Shown: in pieces, positions 36,184 through 43,966 of the stretch | Numbering within the stretch: position 1 is the stretch's first letter | Layout: every line of letters begins with the position of its first letter | Assembly: GCF_029319185.1 (NCBI RefSeq) | Contig: NZ_CP119754.1 | Span: forward strand, 4,588,001-4,652,000 | Source: Superficieibacter sp. HKU1 | Lineage (GTDB): Bacteria; Pseudomonadota; Gammaproteobacteria; Enterobacterales; Enterobacteriaceae | DNA length: 64,000 nt | Direction of reading: 5' to 3' | Translations under genes and position numbers: made by a program | The notes under the pieces: generated by a model | The model's database searches: none | What the model saw: only the letters and a program-made list of their open reading frames with translations | Told to the model about the DNA's origin: nothing

Positions 36184-37629
36184 ATGCCGAACAAGGAAAA
36201 ATTTTTTGTTGCTGTTACCGGTTGCCCTACCGGTATCGCCCATACCTTTATGGCCGAAGCCGCATTAAAAAAGGCAGCCCAGCAGGCAGGAGTAGCTATT
36301 CGAGTCGAAACGAACGGCGCAGCGGGTATTGAAAACGCGTTGACGGATGAGGAAATCGCCCGCGCCGATGCGGTGATTATCGCCTCGGATAAAGCCGTCG
36401 AGATGGCGCGTTTTCACGACAAGCAGCTGGTTCGCGCCTCGGTAGGCCACGGCGTGAAAAAGGCCAATGAACTGGTTGCCCGGGCGATGAGCGGTAACGA
36501 AGCGGTTTATCACCATGAGGGGAGTGCAGAAGTCGGAGAGCGTAAAACGGAGAACAGCGATGGCGAAAGCCTGGGGCGTCTGCTGTATAAAGCCCTGATG
36601 AACGGCGTCTCGAACATGCTGCCTTTCGTGGTGGCCGGCGGTGTGTTGATTGCCGTCTCATTCTTCTGGGGCATCTACTCCTTCGACCCGACCAATGCCC
36701 AGTATAACCCGTTCGCCGCCAGCATTTTTAACCTCGGTAAATTGTCCTTTTCAATGATGGTGCCGGTGTTTACCGCCTTTATCGCTTACTCCATTTCGAA
36801 CAGACCGGGCTTTGTTGCAGGTTTCGTCGGCGGACTGATAGCCGCCAACGTTGGCGCAGGTTTCCTCGGCGGCATCATCGCTGGCTTTGCCGCCGGTTAT
36901 TTTATGAAGTGGGTTCTGCACGTTACCCGCTCCTTTCCCCGCTCGCTGGAGGGCTTTAAATCTATCTTCCTGCTGCCACTGGTTGGTGTACTGGTCATTG
37001 GTCTGGTGATGACGCATATGGGCGATTCTATTGCGGCGATTAACAAAGGCATGATGGCCTGGGTTGCCGGGCTGGAGCACGCTAACCCGCTGATTCTGGG
37101 TATCGTGGTCGGCTGTATGAGCGCCTTCGACCTCGGCGGACCGGTAAATAAAGCGGCCTATGTCACCGGCACGATGCTGCTGGCTGAGCAGGGAAATGCG
37201 CTGTTTATGGCAGGTGTTATGACCGCGAGCATGGTGCCGCCGCTGGTGATTGCCTTCGCGACCGTCCTGTTTAAAACGTATTTCGAAAAGGAAGAGCAGG
37301 CGGCTGGTCTGGTCAACTTTATTCTCAGCGCCACCTTTATTGCTGAAGGGGCCATTCCTTTTGCCGCAAAAGATCCGCTGCGGGTGATCCCGATTCTGAT
37401 GCTCAGTTCTTCTATCGGTGCCACCCTGACCTACTGGTTTCACGTCGCGGTTCCCGCCCCGCATGGCGGCCTGATTATCCTGCCGTTAGTCACGCACGGC
37501 ATATTGTGGATCGCCTCCATCGTCTGCGGAGGCCTGGTCGGTGGCGTTATCTACGGTTTTTATCGCAAGCGCAAATATCTGACGCAGGCCGCTTCTGGCG
37601 CCGCACCGCTGGATAATTCCTTAGCATAA
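36184..37629 (+). CDS. PTS fructose-type enzyme IIBC
   Basis: The 481-residue protein fuses IIB and IIC. The IIB domain (residues 1-100) starts FFVAVTGCPTGIAHTFMAEAAL with phospho-cysteine Cys14; a Glu-rich linker follows; the IIC part (about 130-470) has roughly eight to nine membrane helices with the fructose-family stretch GAIPFAAKDPLRVIP near residue 395 and an AHGG-like PAPHGGL. It imports and phosphorylates a sugar that cannot be named. It is followed by the HPr gene 44 bases on. Confidence 0.92.
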   Translation: MPNKEKFFVAVTGCPTGIAHTFMAEAALKKAAQQAGVAIRVETNGAAGIENALTDEEIARADAVIIASDKAVEMARFHDKQLVRASVGHGVKKANELVARAMSGNEAVYHHEGSAEVGERKTENSDGESLGRLLYKALMNGVSNMLPFVVAGGVLIAVSFFWGIYSFDPTNAQYNPFAASIFNLGKLSFSMMVPVFTAFIAYSISNRPGFVAGFVGGLIAANVGAGFLGGIIAGFAAGYFMKWVLHVTRSFPRSLEGFKSIFLLPLVGVLVIGLVMTHMGDSIAAINKGMMAWVAGLEHANPLILGIVVGCMSAFDLGGPVNKAAYVTGTMLLAEQGNALFMAGVMTASMVPPLVIAFATVLFKTYFEKEEQAAGLVNFILSATFIAEGAIPFAAKDPLRVIPILMLSSSIGATLTYWFHVAVPAPHGGLIILPLVTHGILWIASIVCGGLVGGVIYGFYRKRKYLTQAASGAAPLDNSLA

Positions 37630-37673
37630 GTTATTGGCAGGCCTGCCTTAGTCATGAATGAAAGGACATTGTC

Positions 37674-37937
37674 ATGATAAATAAAGATATTTTGATTATT
37701 AACCCGATGGGGCTACACAGCCGTCCCTGCGCCATGCTGGCAAAAATGGCGAAAAAGTATGACTGCCAGATCCGGCTGTCTTATCAGGATAAAAATGCCG
37801 ATGGCAGAAGCATGCTCGGGCTGATGAAGCTGGGCGTGGTAAATGGCAGCATCATTAGCCTGCAATGCGAAGGAACACAGGAGCAACAAGCCAGCGCCGC
37901 TCTGGGGCAGTTTTTGGCAACGCTGGTTGAAGAATAA
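37674..37937 (+). CDS. HPr-like phosphocarrier dedicated to the island PTS
   Basis: The 87-residue protein is a stand-alone HPr domain. The phospho-histidine is His15 in NPMGLHSRPCAML, and a serine at position 46 (GRSMLGLMKLGV) matches the regulatory serine position of HPr. It differs clearly from chromosomal ptsH, so the island brings its own phosphocarrier between enzyme I and IIA. It lies between IIBC and the epimerase-like gene (29-base gap). Confidence 0.88.
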   Translation: MINKDILIINPMGLHSRPCAMLAKMAKKYDCQIRLSYQDKNADGRSMLGLMKLGVVNGSIISLQCEGTQEQQASAALGQFLATLVEE

Positions 37938-37966
37938 CGGCATCAATATCAAAAGAGGGATTTTGC

Positions 37967-39175
37967 ATGAAAAAGGTATTTGTTTTAACCACGCTGGCAC
38001 TGCTTATCTCCACGCCGACGCTGGCGAAAACGTGGGTGCTTACCGATGCGGAAAGCAATACGGAGCAGGGAAACTGGCACATCAGCAGCGATAAGCTGAA
38101 GGTAAAAGACAGCCATTTCAGTATTGAACAAAAAGTTCTGCACGGCGGCAAACAGGAAGGCAGCAAGGTGCTGACCATCACCAGTAAAAACGGTCTGACC
38201 ATTGCGCTTAGCCCTACCCGCGGCATGGACCTGCTACATGTCGAGGGCTTTGGCGTGCGCATGGGCTGGGATTCACCGGTGAAAGAGGTGGTAAACCCGG
38301 CCAATATTAATCTGGAAAGTCGTAACGGGCTGGGCTGGCTGGAAGGGTTCAATGAAATGATGGTGCGCTGCGGCTATGAATGGACTGGTCACCCGGTCAC
38401 CGCCAACGGCCAGATCTACACGCTTCACGGTAAGGCGGGCAATACGCCAGCTTCGCGCGTTGAAGTGGACGTCAGCGATACCGCGCCTTATGAAATCCGC
38501 GTTCGTGGTCTGATTAAAGAGAGCACGTTCAAAAACGCTGACCTGCAGACCATGACCGAACTGCGCTACGTACCCGGCAGCAATAGCTTCAGCCTGCATG
38601 ACGTTCTCACCAACCACGCCGACTATGCGCACGATTATCAAATTATCTACCACAGCAACTTTGGCAAACCAATTCTCGAAGAGGGTGCGCGCTTCCTCGC
38701 ACCGGTAGAAAGTATTGGCCCCTTCAATGACTATGCGAAAGGCGGCGTAAAAACGTGGCAGACCTACCGGGGACAGACGAAAGGTTTTGATGAAATGGTA
38801 TTTAACATCAAACCGTTATCTGATGGCGATCATCATTCGCTGGCGGCAGTAGTGAATAAAGCTGGCGATAAGGGCGCGGCTATCCAGTTTGATACCCGAC
38901 AGCTTCCGGTGCTGACATTATGGAAAAATACCGATACCGATAAATACGGCTACGTGACCGGTATCGAGCCGGGCACCAGTTACGCCTACCCGGTTACCAT
39001 CGAGCGGGAGCAGAAACGCGTGATGCAGCTTCAGCCGGGAGCAAGTACCCAGTTTGATCTCACTTATACGCTGTTGCATAACAGCAGTCAGGTGGCCGAA
39101 GTGGAAAAAACCGTTAAGGGAATTCAGGGCAGCACGCCGGTGAAAGTCGAAGAGACGCCGATGGCGCAGGAGTAG
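37967..39175 (+). CDS. periplasmic DUF4432 aldose-1-epimerase-like protein
   Basis: The 402-residue protein has a clear signal peptide (MKKVFVLTTLALLISTPTLA, cleavage near residue 20) and then a DUF4432-type beta-sandwich related to galactose mutarotase: SPTRGMDLLHVEGFGVRMGWDSP, EGFNEMMVRCGYEWTGHP and LHGKAGNTPASRVEV. It probably handles sugar anomers in the periplasm before uptake. No activity is proved for this family member. It ends the rightward sugar operon; a bidirectional hairpin follows at 39221. Confidence 0.8.
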   Translation: MKKVFVLTTLALLISTPTLAKTWVLTDAESNTEQGNWHISSDKLKVKDSHFSIEQKVLHGGKQEGSKVLTITSKNGLTIALSPTRGMDLLHVEGFGVRMGWDSPVKEVVNPANINLESRNGLGWLEGFNEMMVRCGYEWTGHPVTANGQIYTLHGKAGNTPASRVEVDVSDTAPYEIRVRGLIKESTFKNADLQTMTELRYVPGSNSFSLHDVLTNHADYAHDYQIIYHSNFGKPILEEGARFLAPVESIGPFNDYAKGGVKTWQTYRGQTKGFDEMVFNIKPLSDGDHHSLAAVVNKAGDKGAAIQFDTRQLPVLTLWKNTDTDKYGYVTGIEPGTSYAYPVTIEREQKRVMQLQPGASTQFDLTYTLLHNSSQVAEVEKTVKGIQGSTPVKVEETPMAQE

Positions 39176-39220
39176 TAAATACCCGCGATATGGCTTTTCT
39201 GTAAGCCAATCGCAGACAAT

Positions 39221-39250
39221 AAAAAACCCTGCTGGTGGGCAGGGTTTTTT
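39221..39250 (+). terminator. bidirectional terminator between the epimerase and aldolase genes
   Basis: AAAACCCTGC-TGGTGG-GCAGGGTTTT with T or A runs on both flanks can end the rightward operon and, read from the minus strand, deoC. Confidence 0.88.
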
Positions 39251-39305
39251 ATTAATAAACACTAATAATTGCCCGAACTTCTATAAACGATCTTCTGCCT
39301 GAACC

Positions 39306-39977
39306 TTACCCGGCCAGCGCATCGACAATTTCTACGCCGCAACTGGTGCCGATACGTTCTACGCCAGCATCAATCAGCTCCTGAGCAAATTTCAAATCGC
39401 GAATGCCGCCGGAAGCCTTCACTTTAATCCGATCTTTAACCACGCTTTTCATCAACTTAACGTCTTCCAGCGTCGCCCCGCCGGTGCCAAAGCCGGTAGA
39501 GGTTTTGATAAAATCGGGACGCACTTCAAGGGCGATTTCACATAGTTTCACTTTCTCTTCATCAGTCAGATAGCAGTTTTCGAAGATGACTTTCGATGTC
39601 ACCTGATGCCTCTTACAAATACCGACGATCGTTTCCATCTCTTTTTTGATGTAGGCGTAATTTTTGTTTTTCAGTTCGCCGATGTTGATCACGTAATCAA
39701 TTTCACCGGAACCGTTGGCGATAGCGTCTTCCGTTTCAAATGCTTTGGTTTCAATCGTGTTCTGGCCCAGCGGGAAGCCGATTGCCGCCCCGGCCAGAAC
39801 CTCGCTTCCTTCAAGATACTTCAGGCAGGTTTTTACGACCGCCGGATTGATCGCCACCATTTTAAAGCCGTACTGTTTGCTCTTTTCACACAGTTGCTTA
39901 AAGTCCTGCTCACAGGCAAAAGGCTTCAGCAGCGTCTGGTCGATCATCTTTGCCAGTGACTGTTTGGTTAATTGCAT
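39306..39977 (-). CDS. deoC: deoxyribose-phosphate-aldolase family protein (short form)
   Basis: A 223-residue DeoC/DERA protein, which reversibly cleaves 2-deoxyribose 5-phosphate to glyceraldehyde 3-phosphate and acetaldehyde. The Schiff-base lysine is Lys158 in DFIKTSTGFG, the second lysine Lys187 in VKASGGIR, and the proton-relay Asp94 in EIDYVINIG. It is of the short, Bacillus-like type (E. coli DeoC has 259), so it is a different enzyme from the housekeeping copy in the deo operon. Its own promoter and a CRP-like site lie upstream. It may act on another deoxy or keto sugar phosphate. Confidence 0.85.
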   Translation of the reverse strand: MQLTKQSLAKMIDQTLLKPFACEQDFKQLCEKSKQYGFKMVAINPAVVKTCLKYLEGSEVLAGAAIGFPLGQNTIETKAFETEDAIANGSGEIDYVINIGELKNKNYAYIKKEMETIVGICKRHQVTSKVIFENCYLTDEEKVKLCEIALEVRPDFIKTSTGFGTGGATLEDVKLMKSVVKDRIKVKASGGIRDLKFAQELIDAGVERIGTSCGVEIVDALAG

Positions 39978-40043
39978 TTCTCTCTCCCGTTATGATGTTT
40001 AGCAGCCTTGCTATCGGGCTGTCAGAGGATAAATCACAGTCAC

Positions 40044-40071
40044 ATATTATCGTTTTATGTTGATTAGTAAA
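40044..40071 (-). promoter_or_regulatory. promoter of the island aldolase gene
   Basis: On the minus strand TTTACT (-35, 40071-40066), a 16-bp spacer and TAATAT (-10, 40049-40044) lie 67 bases before the deoC start. Confidence 0.6.
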
Positions 40072-40088
40072 TATTGATAGCGATCTCA

Positions 40089-40104
40089 TGTGATAAGGAT
40101 CATA
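40089..40104 (-). promoter_or_regulatory. CRP-like site upstream of the aldolase gene
   Basis: The plus strand reads TGTGA-TAAGGA-TCATA, nine of ten consensus CRP positions. Its centre is about 60 bp upstream of the expected start point, a normal activator distance. It implies cAMP-dependent use of the island sugar. Confidence 0.6.
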
Positions 40105-40141
40105 AAACAACAAAAAATAACAATTCAGGCGTTCAGGCAAT

Positions 40142-40174
40142 AAAAAACCTGAACTGCCGGATGAGCAGTTCAGG
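40142..40174 (-). terminator. intrinsic terminator of ilvC
   Basis: CCTGAACTGC-CGGATGA-GCAGTTCAGG, with a run of T on the minus strand, follows the ilvC stop. Confidence 0.9.
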
Positions 40175-40197
40175 TTCAGGAAGAAGGAAGGGAAGTG

Positions 40198-41673
40198 TTA
40201 GCCAGCGACAGCGATACGTTTCATGTCTGTCATATAGCCACGCAGTTTTTTACCCACTTCTTCAATCGGATGGTTACGCACGGCTTCGTTAACATCACGT
40301 AACTGGGCGTTGTCGACCGCAGTGCCTTCGGCGGCTTTACCCAGGTCGCCTGGCTGCAGTGTGGTCATGAACTCTTTCAGCAGCGGTACGCAGGCATAAG
40401 AGAACAGGTAGTTGCCGTACTCGGCGGTGTCGGAGATCACCACGTTCATTTCATACAGACGCTTACGTGCAATAGTGTTGGCGATCAGCGGCAGTTCGTG
40501 CAGTGATTCATAGTAAGCAGACTCTTCAATGATGCCGGAATCCACCATGGTTTCGAACGCCAGTTCAACGCCCGCTTTCACCATCGCGATCATCAGGACG
40601 CCTTTATCGAAGTACTCCTGCTCGCTGATTTTGCCTTCAAACTGCGGCGCGGTTTCGAACGCGGTTTTACCGGTCTCTTCGCGCCAGGTCAGCAGCTTTT
40701 TATCATCGTTGGCCCAGTCGGCCATCATGCCGGAAGAGAACTCGCCGGAGATGATGTCGTCCATGTGTTTCTGGAACAGCGGTGCCATGATCGCTTTTAA
40801 CTGCTCGGACAGCGCATAAGCACGGACTTTTGCCGGGTTGGACAGGCGGTCCATCATCAGGGTGATACCGCCCTGCTTCAGCGCTTCGGTGACGGTTTCC
40901 CAGCCGAACTGGATCAGTTTTTCAGCGTAGGCCGGGTCAGTGCCTTCTGCCACCAGCTTGTCGAAGCACAGCAGCGAACCGGCCTGCAGCATACCGCAAA
41001 GAATGGTCTGCTCGCCCATCAGGTCGGATTTCACTTCCGCAACGAAAGAAGACTCCAGCACGCCCGCGCGGTGACCGCCGGTCGCGGCGGCCCAGGCTTT
41101 AGCAATCGCCATGCCTTCGCCTTTCGGATCGTTTTCCGGGTGAACGGCAATCAGCGTCGGCACGCCAAAGCCGCGTTTGTACTCTTCACGGACTTCAGTA
41201 CCTGGACATTTCGGTGCCACCATTACTACCGTGATGTCTTTACGGATCTGCTCACCGACTTCAACGATGTTAAAACCGTGAGAGTAGCCCAGCGCTGCAC
41301 CGTCTTTCATCATCGGCTGAACGGTACGCACCACGTCGGAGTGCTGTTTGTCCGGCGTCAGGTTAACCACCAGGTCCGCCTGCGGGATCAGCTCTTCATA
41401 AGTTCCCACTTTGAAGCCGTTTTCGGTCGCTTTACGCCAGGAGGCGCGCTTCTCGGCAATCGCTTCTTTACGCAGGGCGTAGGAGATATCCAGCCCGGAG
41501 TCACGCATGTTCAGGCCCTGGTTCAGACCCTGCGCGCCGCAGCCGACGATGACCACTTTTTTACCCTGAAGGTAGCTCGCGCCATCGGCAAATTCGTCGC
41601 GGCCCATAAAGCGGCATTTGCCCAGCTGTGCCAGCTGCTGACGCAGGTTCAGTGTATTAAAGTAGTTCGCCAT
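40198..41673 (-). CDS. ilvC: ketol-acid reductoisomerase
   Basis: IlvC isomerises and reduces acetolactate and acetohydroxybutyrate with NADPH in isoleucine and valine synthesis. The 491-residue, class II long form has the NADP loop VVIVGCGAQGLNQG and conserved DLMGEQTILCG and EESAYYESLHELPLIANTIAR. It matches E. coli in length with few substitutions. It is divergent from its activator ilvY, and followed by its own terminator. Confidence 0.98.
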   Translation of the reverse strand: MANYFNTLNLRQQLAQLGKCRFMGRDEFADGASYLQGKKVVIVGCGAQGLNQGLNMRDSGLDISYALRKEAIAEKRASWRKATENGFKVGTYEELIPQADLVVNLTPDKQHSDVVRTVQPMMKDGAALGYSHGFNIVEVGEQIRKDITVVMVAPKCPGTEVREEYKRGFGVPTLIAVHPENDPKGEGMAIAKAWAAATGGHRAGVLESSFVAEVKSDLMGEQTILCGMLQAGSLLCFDKLVAEGTDPAYAEKLIQFGWETVTEALKQGGITLMMDRLSNPAKVRAYALSEQLKAIMAPLFQKHMDDIISGEFSSGMMADWANDDKKLLTWREETGKTAFETAPQFEGKISEQEYFDKGVLMIAMVKAGVELAFETMVDSGIIEESAYYESLHELPLIANTIARKRLYEMNVVISDTAEYGNYLFSYACVPLLKEFMTTLQPGDLGKAAEGTAVDNAQLRDVNEAVRNHPIEEVGKKLRGYMTDMKRIAVAG

Positions 41674-41828
41674 GGTGATACCTCGTGATGTTGTGTTGTC
41701 GTGCTTATTATTCAGTTCGCTTTTGCGATAATGAACTTACTATATGACAGGAAATTTGTTGCGGAAATTGATATATTCACAACGTCACATTGCAATTTTT
41801 GCAACATAAGAAACCGGGGGCAACGCCT

Positions 41829-42716
41829 GTGGATTTACGCGATCTGAAAACCTTCCTGCATCTGGCGGATAGCCGTCATTTTGGCCGTAGCGCCCGGGCG
41901 ATGCACGTCAGCCCCTCCACGCTCTCCCGACAAATTCAGCGTCTGGAAGAAGACCTCGGCCAGCCGCTGTTTATCCGTGATAACCGCACCGTTACCCTGA
42001 CCGAAGCGGGTGAGGAATTGCGCGTTTTTGCCCAGCAGACGCTGTTGCAGTACCAGCAGCTACGTCACACCATGGATCAGAAGGGACCGTCACTTTCCGG
42101 CGAACTGCATCTGTTCTGTTCCGTCACCGCTGCCTACAGTCACCTGCCGCCGATCCTCGACCGTTTTCGTGCCGAGCATCCTTCCGTTGAGATCAAACTC
42201 ACGACCGGCGATGCGGCCGATGCAATGGAGAAAGTGGTGACCGGCGAAGCGGATCTGGCAATTGCCGGGAAGCCCGAGACCTTACCCGGTGCGGTGGCCT
42301 TTACTATTCTGGAAAATCTGGCGGTAGTACTGATCGCCCCGGCGCTGCCGTGCCCGGTGCGCAATCAAATCTCCGTCGATGCGCCCGACTGGTCAACGGT
42401 ACCGTTTATCATGGCTGACCAGGGGCCGGTGCGTCGGCGTATTGAGCTGTGGTTCCGCCGTCATAAAATCAGTAACCCTTTAATTTATGCGACCGTCGGC
42501 GGGCACGAAGCGATGGTTTCCATGGTCGCGCTCGGCTGTGGGGTGGCGTTACTACCAGAAGTGGTACTGGAAAACAGTCCGGAACCAGTGCGTAATCGGG
42601 TAATGATTTTAGAGCGTAATGACGAGGAGTCACCGTTTGAGCTGGGCGTGTGCGTGCAGAAAAAACGGCTGCACGAACCGTTAATTGATGCGTTCTGGAA
42701 AATTGTTCAGGGCTGA
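41829..42716 (+). CDS. ilvY: LysR-family activator IlvY
   Basis: IlvY activates ilvC when its substrates acetolactate or acetohydroxybutyrate bind. The 295-residue protein has the LysR HTH (SRHFGRSARAMHVSPSTLSRQIQRLEE, about residues 14-40) and a C-terminal LysR substrate domain. The GTG at 41829 (GTG GAT TTA CGC) gives the E. coli N-terminus; the open frame from 41790 is not family sequence. The 155-base gap to ilvC must carry the IlvY operators; they were not resolved base by base. Confidence 0.94.
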   Translation: MDLRDLKTFLHLADSRHFGRSARAMHVSPSTLSRQIQRLEEDLGQPLFIRDNRTVTLTEAGEELRVFAQQTLLQYQQLRHTMDQKGPSLSGELHLFCSVTAAYSHLPPILDRFRAEHPSVEIKLTTGDAADAMEKVVTGEADLAIAGKPETLPGAVAFTILENLAVVLIAPALPCPVRNQISVDAPDWSTVPFIMADQGPVRRRIELWFRRHKISNPLIYATVGGHEAMVSMVALGCGVALLPEVVLENSPEPVRNRVMILERNDEESPFELGVCVQKKRLHEPLIDAFWKIVQG

Positions 42717-42728
42717 TAAGGAAATAAA

Positions 42729-43115
42729 ATGCGCACAAAAATAATGCTGTTATCCGTGCTGGTAGCGATGTGCTTCAGCGTACAGGCTAAACCGAAGGGC
42801 ATTACCGCGCAGGATGTAAAGCATCTGGCGCTGAAGCAATGCCTGGTTGATAACTATCGCGATCTTACCCCGGCAGATGCAAAGTCTGCGCCGTCTCACG
42901 ATGCTTCATTTATGGTGGAGAGTTATGCGCTGGACAATGCGGGTGTCTGGGACGCGTTTCTGAAATTCGTCGCCAAAGAAACGAAAGATTATGACAAGCT
43001 GACGATGTCGCTGCATCCCGACCATGCTCAAACCGCTAATAACGTGCTGGCGCAGTGCATGGCGTTTTATGAATCGGACAAGCTGGATAACTATGTGCAG
43101 GGCTTATTCAAATAA
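42729..43115 (+). CDS. small secreted protein resembling the T6SS amidase immunity family Tai4
   Basis: The 128-residue protein has a signal peptide ending near VQA (residue 20). The mature part carries ALKQCLVDNYRDL and NNVLAQCMAFYESDKLDNYV, a pattern of two cysteines near N- and C-terminal helices that resembles Tai4, the periplasmic immunity partner of the type VI amidase Tae4. No tae4 or other secretion gene lies nearby, so it would be an orphan. The similarity is by eye and modest. It starts 12 bases after ilvY and may be cotranscribed. Confidence 0.55.
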   Translation: MRTKIMLLSVLVAMCFSVQAKPKGITAQDVKHLALKQCLVDNYRDLTPADAKSAPSHDASFMVESYALDNAGVWDAFLKFVAKETKDYDKLTMSLHPDHAQTANNVLAQCMAFYESDKLDNYVQGLFK

Positions 43116-43134
43116 TATTCCAGAAGCAGCGTAA

Positions 43135-43162
43135 GCCCGGCGGCATTATAAATCCGCCGGGT
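43135..43162. terminator. hairpin between the Tai4-like and DUF2461 genes
   Basis: GCCCGGCGG (43135-43143) pairs with CCGCCGGGT (43154-43162). It overlaps the stop of the minus-strand gene and lies between two convergent ends. No long T run follows, so it may be a REP-like remnant or a weak terminator. Confidence 0.4.
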
Positions 43163-43847
43163 CCACCTGCTTCATGGTTTCCACCGTCATCAGCCACTGG
43201 TACAGCGGTTCAAGCTGTTGAAAGCCCTGCGTCAGCGTCTCAACCAAATCCGCATGAAACAGTTTTCCCACCTCGTTATCCGTCACCATCACGGCAAAGG
43301 TTTTACGGTGATACCAGTCGGAAATGGTCGGATCGAGGTCGTTAACCTTTAGCCGCTTATAGCTTTCGCCCACCAGTTCAAACGGTGTCCGGCAGCATTC
43401 CGCCACTTCCAGAAATTGCGCCGGGCGCTGTTTTAACGTATGGCGGAACAGATCCATCGTGGATTTGCTGGCGCTGTAATAACCGAGGCCGTAGCGCAGC
43501 GTGTCCGGGCTGATTTCAAAAAAGTACACCGGCGCGTCGGTCCAGTTTTTAGCCGAGCGTTTAAAGGTCAGCCACATGCGGCTCCGGTAGCGCGATTTAT
43601 CGTGTGAGAAGCGGGTATCACGATGAATGCGCGACAGCGTTTTGCCAATGGCGGGACGAGTTTCTAACAGCGGGTCGATCTCCAGCATCGCGGGCGCTAA
43701 GTCTTCCACCAGCGCGCGAAATGGCGTAAGCAGGCTACGGTCGTAGATAAAACGGTGTTCATCGAACCAGGCTTTATCGTTTTCAATACGGACCTGCTGG
43801 AGAAAATCGAGGCCTTCCTGTGCAAATCCGTGGAAGCGTCCTGCCAT
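43146..43847 (-). CDS. DUF2461 domain protein
   Basis: A 233-residue protein of the DUF2461 (TIGR02453) family, with GFAQEGLDFLQQVRIENDKAWFDEHR at the N-terminus and RIHRDTRFSHDKSRYRSRMW around residue 75. The function is unknown. It is complete, lies between the Tai4-like gene and ilvA, and is absent between ilvY and ilvA of E. coli. Confidence 0.85.
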   Translation of the reverse strand: MAGRFHGFAQEGLDFLQQVRIENDKAWFDEHRFIYDRSLLTPFRALVEDLAPAMLEIDPLLETRPAIGKTLSRIHRDTRFSHDKSRYRSRMWLTFKRSAKNWTDAPVYFFEISPDTLRYGLGYYSASKSTMDLFRHTLKQRPAQFLEVAECCRTPFELVGESYKRLKVNDLDPTISDWYHRKTFAVMVTDNEVGKLFHADLVETLTQGFQQLEPLYQWLMTVETMKQVDPADL

Positions 43848-43922
43848 CTGTTTGCCCTTTTTGCGAGGAATTATCAGCGCATTATCGCACCAGGCTCTGT
43901 GCTGTCTACGTCATTTTGATAA

Positions 43923-43958
43923 ATGACCGGAGAGCCGCATATCGCTCTTTCCGGTCAT
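43923..43958 (-). terminator. terminator-like hairpin after ilvA
   Basis: GACCGGAGAG and CTCTTTCCGGTC pair around a short loop directly after the ilvA stop (43967) on the minus strand. A short T-rich stretch follows. It probably ends the ilvLGMEDA transcript. Confidence 0.5.
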
Positions 43959-43966
43959 CATTACGG

